A stretch of 64,000 nucleotides of DNA from Daphnia carinata (lineage: Eukaryota > Arthropoda > Branchiopoda > Diplostraca > Daphniidae), in NCBI RefSeq assembly GCF_022539665.2, contig NC_081337.1, positions 594,739 through 658,738 on the forward strand. The letters run 5' to 3'. A model generated the notes under the pieces. That model worked only from the letters and a program-made list of their open reading frames with translations. It did no database searches and had not been told where the DNA came from. The translations under genes and the position numbers were made by a program. This document shows, piece after piece, positions 55,093 through 64,000 of the stretch. Numbering within the stretch: position 1 is the stretch's first letter; each line of letters begins with the position of its first letter.

Positions 55093-56201
55093 ATGCATAT
55101 TCATGGGAAAATAGGGTGCTTTAGTTTTGTGGTTGCTTTCCTTCTTAATCTCATCATCACTGTTTTCGTCGCGCTTCATTTGCATTCACCGGAAATTGCT
55201 CATGAAGAAAAACCTACTATTGGACTTCATTATGCCATACTCATTTCATGTGTCCTGTTAATAATCAGTTGTCTGTCATCACGAATTTGTTGTCAAGGAC
55301 AAATTTTTGAAGTATTTGAATTTAAAACTCGAAATGTTCAGGTAAACATCTTAATGAATTTAATTCTTTTATTGCAGATTGTTTGGAGATCCATACTACT
55401 TGGGATAGGCCAAGCATTGGGAATTACAGTTACATCTTGTTGTAGTACAAACTATCATTCATTAGGATGGTAAGTTCTGATAAGATTTTCTCTGCTTTTT
55501 ATTTTTTTTCGTAATGTAACGTTTTGCACCATTGGTTGGCATTTAAAATGTAAATACCTACTTTTTTACAGGTACATTTCAATTATGTCTTTTTTCCACT
55601 TTTCTGAATTTGTTGTGACATCAGTAATAAGGCCCCAAAACCTAACACCTGAAAGTTTTTGCTTAACCACAGTAAAGCATATGGTATAGCAGCCTTAGTT
55701 TCTTGGGTTGAATATTGGACTGAATTGTGGCTTTTCCCAGGTGAGAATAGATCTTTGTTGCCATGATTTTTTATGTTACCATTAATTTTTAAAAAATTCT
55801 AAGGTTTAAAGAAGAATTATTGGATAAGCGGAATTGGTCTGTTTCTTTGTATTGGAGGAGAAATTGTAAGGAAGACTGCCATGCTGACCGCCTTCCATAA
55901 TTTTGATCATCTTATCAGGACCCAGCGTGAAGAACATCACCAACTTGTCACTGGAGGCATCTACAGCCTGTGCCGTCATCCGAGTTATGTAGGATGGTTT
56001 TATTGGTCCATCGGTACACAAATTATTTTATGTAATCCATTGTGCTCTGTTGCATACTTGATCGCATCTTGGAAGTTTTTTTATGAACGCGTGTTTGAAG
56101 AAGAAATGACTCTTTTGCATTTCTTTGGTCATGAGTATGTTGTTTACCAATCCAAAGTGCCTACTGGTTTGCCATTTATTCACGGGTATAATATAAATTA
56201 A
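55093..56201 (+). CDS. ICMT: Protein-S-isoprenylcysteine O-methyltransferase, one apparent frameshift
   Basis: Four exons: 55093-55341, 55378-55469, 55572-55740 and 55804-56201. The enzyme methylates the C-terminal prenyl-cysteine of CAAX proteins, using S-adenosylmethionine, in the ER membrane. The product would be about 302 residues with several membrane helices (first at about residues 9-29). The conserved end reads LVTGGIYSLCRHPSYVGW, then a Trp-rich helix, EEEMTLLHFFGHEY and VPTGLPF. Exon 3 is one base short: around 55656-55661 (a run of five T) the frame shifts just before LNHSKAYGIAALVSW, and without correction a TAG follows. Everything else is well kept, so an assembly indel or a recent lesion is more likely than an old pseudogene. 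Confidence 0.88.
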
Positions 56202-56348
56202 TCCGTCCCTTATTCGAAATTCGATTTCTTCTTTCAGTATTAGCTATATTACGAATGCACACAAGACGTACTGTACGTTTGGAATTATCCGTGGCCGTGT
56301 CATTTAGTACAGTATATTCTAAATACTTGACCCAAGTTATAAAAAAAT

Positions 56349-56371
56349 AATAAAATCCTCGATAAAATAAA
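56349..56371 (+). terminator. Poly(A) signals of ICMT
   Basis: Two AATAAA hexamers, at 56349-56354 and 56366-56371, lie about 150 bp past the stop codon. Confidence 0.6.
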
Positions 56372-57040
56372 ACTGTGAAACCAACTGAATGGCCGGTACT
56401 TTACAAGTGTATTGTGTTTAGCATTGTAGTTGAAGTTCCTGCACAGTGTCTAATTGTTAGGTAAGCCGTGATAATAGAGCGCATCACATACACCTGAAAA
56501 ATGAAAACTAAATTTGGACAAAAAAAAAGGAAAACGAGAACTTCATCCCCTATCGAATAACGATGATACATCCCATATCGCTTGCGGTTGCACTATGGTT
56601 AATACATTTCAAGGTTTTCTATGTGAAAATACGAAGACCTTCTCCTGCTAAGAGACCTGAGCTAGCGGGCATAATAATAAAATTAAATAATCAGGCTTAT
56701 GCAAATAAAATTTTTCCCGCTAAGTATGAATGTTCTCGTTAAGTATGAATGATAGAACATTATAAACAAATTCAGTCCAAAACGAAATTAGTACTTATAA
56801 GTGAGCAAATTCAAAACGCAAAATTTACTCTTACTGCACCTTTTCTTTTTGCTGACGTGTTGCATTCACAACAAAGTTCTTTTTGTGTTTAATATTTTCC
56901 TCTTTTGTCTTCCAGAATGTATGGTATTAAAGTGGTAACATTAAAATGTCGATTTTCAATTATCTGTAGAAATTCATGACGGGAGGTAAAAGAAGTATAT
57001 TTCATTGCAACATGAACATAAAGCACTCAGCACTTTCACC
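56372..57040. other. Spacer between convergent ICMT and CWC22
   Basis: Non-coding. It holds the 3' UTRs of two convergent genes. No other feature was recognised. Confidence 0.5.
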
Positions 57041-60024
57041 TTATCGGCGCGAACTACTTTTAGATTCTTTTTCATTGAAGTGTCGATTGCTCCTGTTTCG
57101 ATCACCTTGATGGCGATCGGATGGCTGATCTCTAGTCCGGATCTCTTCGGGGCTTAGTTTTCGGACTGATCGACTTTCCGATTTCGACTTATTATTTGAA
57201 GAACGCAGTTTCTTCCGCGAACCTTTGTTTCTGCCTTTTCCATCACTCGAGGAGGACGATGAAGTTGATGATGATGATGACGACGATGATGACGAGGAGG
57301 AAGAAGATGAACTTGAATCGGAATCGGATGACTCCAACAATAACTGTGCGGCCGCAGCTGACAGTGTAGATACCGGCGCAGGAACTGTGACCGGTGGCGG
57401 TTTAGGGTGCGTTCGAAGATGTTCACGAAGCTCGTCTCTGCATGATACGCAAACCTTTATTTTTGGTCTCAACTTTTTAAAATATGTAAGCTAAACTTAC
57501 GTCAAGCCTCCCAATCCAATTGAAGTGAAGTAATTTATGGCGAATCGAGTGTTCCGGGGATCATCACGGGGGAAAATGCCTTCAAAATGTGTTTGCAAAG
57601 TTCTAAAAAGACGAATTTTGATTTAGGAACTGAGTTTCTTAATGTAAAATAAAAATAATAATAAAAATGGAAGAAATAATGCACTTACTGATCTTTAAGT
57701 CGAAGATTCAGCTTGCTCAAACCCATGTACTCTGCCAGTTCTTGAAACAAAATCTTAAGAAATATTCTCGAAGAACTAGTCGTATCTTCTTCCGTCAGTC
57801 GAATATTAGCCATAACTTGCCAGCTGACTGCATCCGTGAAAAGTAAGTGAGCAAACATTTTAGCCACGTTTCGCAATTTGTTGGTATCCAATCGATGAAT
57901 CGTATCGTATGTATCATGAAAAATTTGCTCAAATGGTGGAATGTATGCCTTATTAATCTGACAAAACCTCTTAAGAAACGAGAAAAACATTACATGCCAA
58001 AACCTTTTCTAACAAATTTATGATGTAATACTTGCGCTAGAAGTCCAAAGAATTTCTCGTACGTCCTCTGTTGCGTGCAGCAATCCAAAATCATGTGGCA
58101 TAACTCAATTTCCTGTCCTGGCTTCATTTGCATTTTCATCATTTTATGAGCACATTCGTTGTGGTCTAAACTACTCTGGATAGTCAGATAAATCGTTCGA
58201 CGAAGAGCTATCAGATTGGTCTCCGTTTCGTCAACTATGTCACCCTCTGAAAACAAGACAGAAACAGAACGGAAAACACCAAGTCAACATGACACAAATA
58301 TTTGTTTCTTTACCTTTGGCTTCTTCCTCAGACGCACTTTCTTCACTCGATTCTTCGTTATCTTCATCAGAACCATCGATCTCGCCAGAATCGTCGCCTA
58401 TGATTTCTATTTTAACAGCTTGATACTTTTCTTCATTGGCTTCATACTCTGGATCATGCTTGAAAACATCTAAAATAGAAATTAAACATAGTGTGAAAAC
58501 AAAACAGTAAAGGACTATTTAAAACTATGCTACAACAGTAGATGTTACATCGAGGTTACTAAACTACTGTAACATGATGTGAATGGATGGATAGCACAAT
58601 TTGCAGAATAACAGTGAAGTACAGCAATTAATTAACAATAGATTATTATACTATTTGAATTAGTCATGAAATTGATCATATTACTTAACATCTCCTGAGG
58701 GTCAAGCTTTTCTTCTTCAATTGACATCAGATGAGTGAACTGATCTTCTTCTTCCACTTGGTCCAATTCCGCCACAATCGCGGGATTGTCTTTGAAACCA
58801 CCTTTATGTACTTGAAACATTACTTCAATCATGAACTTGGCACGCTTGTCTAAATCAGCTTCATGTAAAACATGACGAAGACGATCAAAGACGGCAGTTA
58901 GTCCTCGTGGAGACACTTCACTCAATTTCTGTCCGCATTCTTTCAAGAAACCAACAGCTACTTCTACTGAATCGCCTGTCGCATTTTCCAGTAAAAGAGT
59001 TAAAATCTCTAGAGCCAAAAGTTCATGGGCCTAGAAAAATAAACAAAATAAATAGATAGGATAAAAGAAAGGGGAAAAAAAACAAATAAAATATTTTTAA
59101 AAAATCTTGCAAAAAGGTATTACCACTTGTTGGTTCACAAGATGTGCTATGAATCTTGTCGAACTCATACAGATCTGCTTGTCATTACGACGAAATCCAC
59201 GACGGAACTGAAGAATGAGGCGAGTCAATAGCAGTTCACCAATATTGGGAAACTACAAAATTGAATACTTAGCATTTAGTTAGCTCTGATATGGACTCTA
59301 TAAAACTGTACCTTAGTGTTGATTACTGCAGCTAGTGCAGCATAAACATGTGTAAAAGTTGGTGATGCTGCTTGGGCTTGAATAATAGACCTGGTTAGGA
59401 GGCCACGTCCCCGTATTATGTTTTCCTTGAACAATGATGTAACAATCAAACAGATATTTGACACATTAACTTTGTTAATCAATCCATGAATGGATTTTTT
59501 TAGAGCTTCCCAAGATAAACGCTGGAAAGCTAAGCTGGATTTGTCTGTTATTTGTGCTTGCATCATTCTCAATCTGGCCGGAGGAATGTAGGCTCCCCCA
59601 GTTCGTGTCATAATCGGATCCACCTCTTTCTCTTTCTTCTGCTCTTTCACACCTTCTTCATTCATGGGATTTGGATTACAATTTTTTTGGTGATCTTTCT
59701 TTTTCCTTGAATGATGATCTTGTTCTCTCAAAATATTGGTGCGGTGAGATCTGGTCCCTTCATCTGCCCAATAACGGATCCAATCTCATAATGATCTTTC
59801 CTAAAATAATTTTATAAAATAAGTTTATTAACTGATTACTGGAAAGAAATTTTCTACATTTACCTTTCTCGGCTTCTATATTCTTCGTCTGAGCTGTACC
59901 GTCGTTTCCGACTGTTTTCGAACTTGGTGGAAGAACTTTTTTCTTCTATTTTTTTGTCTGTGTCATCCTCAACTTCTTCCGAGAAATTTACAGGTAGGCC
60001 GACAGCTTTCACAACGCTCTCCAT
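57041..60024 (-). CDS. CWC22: Pre-mRNA-splicing factor CWC22 (nucampholin), one apparent frameshift
   Basis: Nine exons on the minus strand: 60024-59864, 59800-59312, 59252-59124, 59030-58685, 58469-58314, 58246-58032, 57969-57689, 57602-57501 and 57437-57041, about 758 residues. CWC22 is a spliceosome subunit that loads eIF4A3 for exon-junction complex assembly. The MIF4G domain starts at [19 protein letters not shown] in exon 2 and runs into exon 4. The MA3 domain runs from [16 protein letters not shown] (exon 6) through exon 8. An acidic linker (exon 5) and a poly-Ser then Arg/Ser-rich tail (exon 9) are as in the family. Exon 2 is one base short near 59787, upstream of the conserved domains, so exon 1 and the rest are out of frame as written. 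Confidence 0.9.
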
Positions 60025-61382
60025 TTAAACAAAAGTCGCGCCAAAATGTGTTGAAAAAAGTGGAAACTACACTGAAACACAATTAGAAGCTACTATTACA
60101 GCTGAAGCAGGGAACGTCGTAACATGCTTCAGGTTGAAATCCAAGAAAATATTAACGCTTGCCAGATTAGCCTCTTGAAAAGAATCGTTATTAAATGTCG
60201 CCTTTCTAATGCTTGTTTGCTCAGTTGCCAAATGTCATTTAGCGGTCGGCCCCGCATAAATCGGGAAGATTTTTGGCGATTTGTCGGGTCATTTTAGATT
60301 TCGGTGCGGTTCTTCCAGATCGCAAACCGTCGATTTTTCCCGCATGGGGTAAACACTATCCCACCAACCCAACATGGTCTCAGTACATATGTACTAAGTA
60401 GTACATAGTTGCAGATGCACTTTTTCTTATGGGCTAAACGCGCAAGGCGTTATTCAATTGTTTTTTGGTATGCTGTCTGCTTGTAATTTTTCCGCGCGGA
60501 GGGCGCGATAAAACGTAGTTTTCCACGCGGAAGGCTCGATAAAACGTAATTTTCCACGCGGAATGTGGAAAAAGATCCTTAAAATTGTAAATTAAATGAG
60601 AACCGTCGAAATAAATTTGTTTAACTTATCTTAGTTAATTTCTGCGATTTTCTATCTAAGACGAATATTAAAATTCCCTAGCTGCAAACAAAATTTAAAT
60701 ACTTACTTATAATTACAATTTTTTACACCTACTTACAATTTGAACTTGGCGCGGTAAGAAAATGGCCGCCATACTGATTTGTCAAAAAGCACTTTTTCAA
60801 GCGTAATTTTTGGGGTTAAATGTAGCATCTTAAAATCAATCGTTTATAACAACTTGTTCCTGGAATCACCAGCAACAAAAATATTATAATGATTTCATAT
60901 TTTGACGAAGATTACGCATCAAACGACCAATGCAAAGTTTCGTCTTTTTCACACACCCCCTCCCCTTTCTAAAATCATAAAAGCCTTGAATAATTATTTA
61001 CGAGGAAAATAAACAGTCAAAATTGACAAATTTTGCATCAATCGATAGTTCTTTTCAACAGCTATCTACTTCTATGAAATTTATGTTAAATTTTCAGAAA
61101 AGGAAAAAGTTTAAGCGTAATATCTTTTTTTTGTTTTTATCAGTTGTGTCCATTACAACCTTAGATGGAAAAACAACAAAAACACATTTTGCCTTTAAGA
61201 TTTTTCTATTTGAAAATGTTGATTATAATTACCTAAAAATGGATAGCCCTTACCAAGGGCTATCGATTTATATTATGTTTATATTATTTATATATTAAAT
61301 CAGCGAATATCGTAATTAATTTTGCTGACAAATAATTAAAAATTTGTATCTCTTATATTCGTTTATTTCAATTACTATAACT
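60025..61382. other. Intergenic with a small tandem repeat
   Basis: No gene recognised. A 31-bp unit containing CGCGGA and CGATAAAACGTA is present twice plus a partial third copy at 60492-60563. Words such as TCGGCCCCG at 60245 recall the repeats near 52.28 kb. The rest is AT-rich. Confidence 0.45.
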
Positions 61383-61445
61383 ATTGTACATATATATAAT
61401 AGTAATATATATATTACATTATATATATTACTATATATATATGTC
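61383..61445. repeat. AT-rich microsatellite
   Basis: Imperfect TA/ATAT tracts with interspersed TAG/TAC, bordering the end of the gypsy fragment. Confidence 0.8.
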
Positions 61446-63060
61446 TTTCATCCACGCAGGCCTTTTTGTCCGTCTCCCAGCTCTAGTAGATGTTGTTGGC
61501 CTGTCTTCTTGTGGCAGCTCTTTCGACTCGGACGGAGATGCGTCGCTCGAAGAAGACGAAGATGAAGACTCGTCGACTGCCACATTTTCCGAAGCGTCCC
61601 ACTCCACATCCGACCGACCATGGAAGCGACGAATCTGGCAGACGTGGACGTTAAAACGCCTATACGATGATTTCTTCCATTGCGCGGGCAGATCTTCGGC
61701 TAGGTAGGTTGTTTGTGATAGCTTCCGCACTACCTGGAATGGCCCCATAAATTTAGGAAGAAATTTTTTGGTGGAATTCTTCTTTCTAGGCTTCCGTCGA
61801 ACTAGAACAAGGTCACCTTGGAGAAGCTCGGGTTCTTTCCTTGCTTTTCCGCTGTTTTTCCACAATGCGCAAACGAGCTGACGACCTCAATTCCGAAACG
61901 CGATCTGTTCTTTCCTTGCTTTTCCGCTGTTTTTCCACAATGCGCAAACGAGCTGACGACCTCAATTCCGAAACGCATGACAAATAAGTGGCATGTGGTT
62001 CTTGTTCGTTCTTTGGCCAAGGAAAGAGATTCTCTATGGCCAGGACTGATGGACGACCATTCACTAATTCAAACGGCGTTATCTCGGTTGTGGCTTGGCG
62101 GGCAGTATTAATAGCGTACGTTGCGGCTGCTAAATGTAAGTCCCAGTCCGTATGTTCGGCGTTGACGAAGGCGCATAATGCAAGGGTTAATGTACGATTA
62201 ACTCGTCCCACTAATCCATTGGTCTCCGGATGCTCTGCAATGGCCAAAATGTGTTTAATATGACAGCGCGTTACCCATTCGGCAAACATCTGAGACGTAA
62301 AGGCTGATCCCTGGTCGCTAATAATACGTTGTGGTGTACCGTGGCGAAAGGTAATGTTCGTCTCGAGGAACGACGTAACAAATTTCGTCGACGTGTCAGG
62401 AACAGCAGCAACCTCGACCCACTTCGACAAATAGTCTATGGAGACAATTATATGACGATGGCCAGAAGCAGTAACCTTAAACGGGCCTAGATGATCAATT
62501 CCGATAAGCTGGAACGGAGAAGATGGTGGTTCGATTGGCTGAAGCCGGCCAACCACCTGACCAATTGCATGTTTGTGTGTTTGGCAGAAAGAACAAGATT
62601 GTACAAAAATTTTTACGCTCCTACCCAGCCGTAATCCCGTGGCCACCAAAATCGACTTTTAATTTTAAAAAGAGTTGTCTCCACACCCTGATGTCCAGAT
62701 GGAGGAGAATCGTGACACGCTTCTAAGATTTTTCTACGAAGGATAGAGGGAATAACGAGTAGCAACTTCCTACCAGAGTGTTTTTTTTTTTATACAGAAT
62801 TTTACTACGGATGACAAAAACTTGGGAAATTTTACAGGGCGTAAGGGTGTCTAATGCTACAAATATTTTCCGTAGCTGGCCGTCTTGTTGTTGCAAGAGG
62901 GCGAGCTCTTTTGAGGCATAACCCACTTCGGGTTCCTTTACAGTGACTGCTAGACAATCTTCTGACCGGGAAACAATGCCGTCGGCAGGGTTCCTGGACA
63001 GTGTGTCCGCAACAATATTATCAGTACCTTTCACATGCTCTATCTTGAAGGTAAACTCTT
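61431..63060 (-). pseudogene. Ty3/gypsy RNase H and integrase fragment
   Basis: Minus strand. It begins at about 63060 inside the RNase H tether (EHVKGTDNIVADTLSR), then runs through the integrase zinc-binding zone (CSFCQTHKHA) and core (62649-61813) to a C-terminal GPF motif (KFMGPFQVV, within 61865-61431). Of the catalytic triad, the Asp in GIDHLGPF and the Asp in SDQGSAF remain, but the Glu is Gly (NGLVGRVNR). A 25-codon in-frame tandem duplication follows the core, and there is a frame change near 61840. No LTR was found. The left part of the element is cut off at about 63070 by a repeat array. Confidence 0.85.
61832..61976. repeat. 75-bp in-frame tandem duplication in the integrase
   Basis: Two copies, starting at 61832 and 61907 on the plus strand, with a period of 75 bp (25 codons). 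They encode two copies of ELRSSARLRIVEKQRKSK. The first ~70 bp of the two copies are essentially identical, so the event is recent. Confidence 0.9.
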
Positions 63061-63076
63061 GTAAATCAAGGTAGCC

Positions 63077-63222
63077 GGAGATATAGGACCTGGAGAAATA
63101 GGACCCGGAGATTTAGGACCTACAAATAGGACCTGGAGAAATAGGACCTGGAGAAATAGGACCCAATCTTCAAACATTTTTTGAAGGGTCCTATTTCTCC
63201 AGCCTTGAGGTCCTGTTTCTCC
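63077..63222. repeat. Array of a 14-bp unit GGAGAAATAGGACC with inverted end
   Basis: Six direct copies at 63077, 63092, 63107, 63120 (weaker), 63135 and 63150, spaced mostly 15 bp apart. Two inverted copies follow at 63187 and 63209. The last direct and first inverted copies form a hairpin of about 17 bp plus CTTCAA/TTGAAG. The array truncates the gypsy fragment. The core GAGAAATAGGAC is shared with the foldback element at 32,861-33,735. Confidence 0.85.
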
Positions 63223-63701
63223 ATCTTAAAAAAATTAAATGTGGAATGGGCTTAATATTCCGATATGTTGAAAAAAAAAACCGAACGGGTTATATTGGTT
63301 TCTGCACTTCAAACACCGTTATCAATATGACGCCTTTTCACTGCATTATAACTTTTTTTAAAAAATTTACATTCATAATATTTTTGCAGGATTATATGCT
63401 TTTTCTATTGCTTTTTAGAGCTCATTCAATAGAAAAGTAATTTTGTTTATACAGTATTTGGATTTTCGCATTTCACATTTTCTTACTGGTGTTTTCAGGC
63501 CTACCATCACCCGCCCTTTACTAGTGTCGCTATTCACTTTTTTTTTCTTCGTACCTCAATGAGGATTCTTGGGAGGGCACATAAGTACCTCTTAATACAC
63601 AGATAACTAAGAAAATTATTATGTAAAAATAATTTAAGAAACGTTAATTTCATAATAAAACACTGTTTGCCCTTGCGCAAAATATTGTTTTTTACGATAT
63701 A
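63223..63701. other. Spacer, no gene recognised
   Basis: AT-rich. The frame at 63246-63440 is unrecognised. Confidence 0.4.
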
Positions 63702-64000
63702 TATGGCAACGGTTACTACAAGCAGACGACTGTTTCAAGCTCGAAGTGTCAACATCCTACAATTCTATGAATCGTTGAAGTTGCTTATTGTAAGCGGTGT
63801 TTGTTTGACAGGTAAGTGGCTAGTTTCAGTAAAATTAAAAATTTTCTATTACCTAGGTTTGGCAGTTTTGGTACATTTCAAATTCATGTTGGCATTAGCA
63901 CCACAGAAGAAAAAATTTACTTGGAAGGAAAGGTATTTAAAGTGTAGACATAATTTTATTAGTTGCAGTTGGAAATTTGACACACATTACTAATCCGAAA
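63702..64000 (+). CDS. Possible 5' end of an unidentified gene
   Basis: ATG at 63702 opens a frame with a basic, Ser/Arg-rich start (MATVTTSRRLFQARSVN) like a mitochondrial presequence, then hydrophobic stretches. GTAAGT at 63812 and a CTAG acceptor at 63855-63856 would remove 45 bp in frame, but the frame also reads through. A second possible donor (GTATTT) follows AAGGAAAG near 63930. The family is not recognised, and the gene would continue outside the window. Confidence 0.3.

Noticed and set aside
55655-55675. A tiny GT...CAG segment that could be read as an intron repairing the ICMT frameshift
   Set aside because: It would be only about 20 nt, too short to splice. Phase counting instead shows exactly one missing base at a T run.
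57225-57494. Plus-strand Asp/Glu-rich frame
   Set aside because: It is the antisense of the poly-Ser tract in CWC22 exon 9.
63077-63222. Reading the 15-bp-phased array as a CRISPR-like array
   Set aside because: Spacers are a single base, units face both ways, and the array lies in a retrotransposon fragment.
1-64000. CRISPR arrays or prokaryotic defence systems
   Set aside because: Repeats present are transposon-derived or tandem without unique equal spacers, and the genes are spliced eukaryotic genes.

Overview
The window looks like nuclear DNA of an arthropod, most likely a branchiopod crustacean of the Daphnia type. That is an inference from compact genes with 35-100 bp GT-AG introns, arthropod-like core promoters, the mix of transposon families and the best protein resemblances. 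No bacterial operons, CRISPR arrays or rRNA genes were seen, and no tRNA gene was recognised by eye.

Positions 1-33.7 kb are a transposon graveyard with one young insertion. In order: a Ty1/copia fragment (0.4-1.1 kb, minus); a broken Ty3/gypsy fragment (1.2-3.9 kb, plus) split by a 0.9 kb satellite-like insertion; and a BEL/Pao element on the minus strand (3.9-14.3 kb) whose 5' leader is split by an almost intact Ty3/gypsy element at 7,991-13,511. That gypsy copy has two 394-bp LTRs differing at 3 sites, a 4-bp target duplication, a tRNA-Leu-type primer site, and gag and pol in a -1 relationship with a GGGAAAC slippery heptamer. Next come a ruined envelope-like gene (14.4-16.6 kb), a second Pao copy (16.9-22.3 kb) split by a hAT transposase remnant, two promoter-like modules (23.1 and 25.1 kb), an inverted-repeat element, a Helitron Rep remnant (minus), a Tc1-like transposase remnant (minus), a third Pao copy with a large internal deletion (30.1-32.5 kb), and an 875-bp palindromic foldback element.

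Positions 35.4-60 kb hold the host genes. They are a two-CDGSH iron-sulfur protein (CISD3, 3 exons); TMEM218 (2 exons) with a perfect RFX X-box 75 bp upstream of its ATG; a large girdin/Daple (CCDC88) gene of 11 exons ending in a Gly-Cys-Val PDZ-binding tail; a minus-strand SURF6-like pseudogene that keeps an intron; ICMT (4 exons, plus); and CWC22 (9 exons, minus), convergent with ICMT. ICMT and CWC22 each carry one apparent 1-nt frameshift in an otherwise well-kept reading frame, which points to assembly indels or recent lesions.

Positions 60-64 kb contain a minus-strand gypsy integrase/RNase H fragment with a mutated catalytic residue. It is cut off by an array of a 14-bp unit that shares its core with the foldback element at 33 kb. 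The window ends in the possible first exon(s) of an unidentified gene.

The host genes are not a pathway; they are neighbours serving mitochondrial iron-sulfur chemistry, the ciliary transition zone, polarity/G-protein signalling, CAAX methylation and pre-mRNA splicing.
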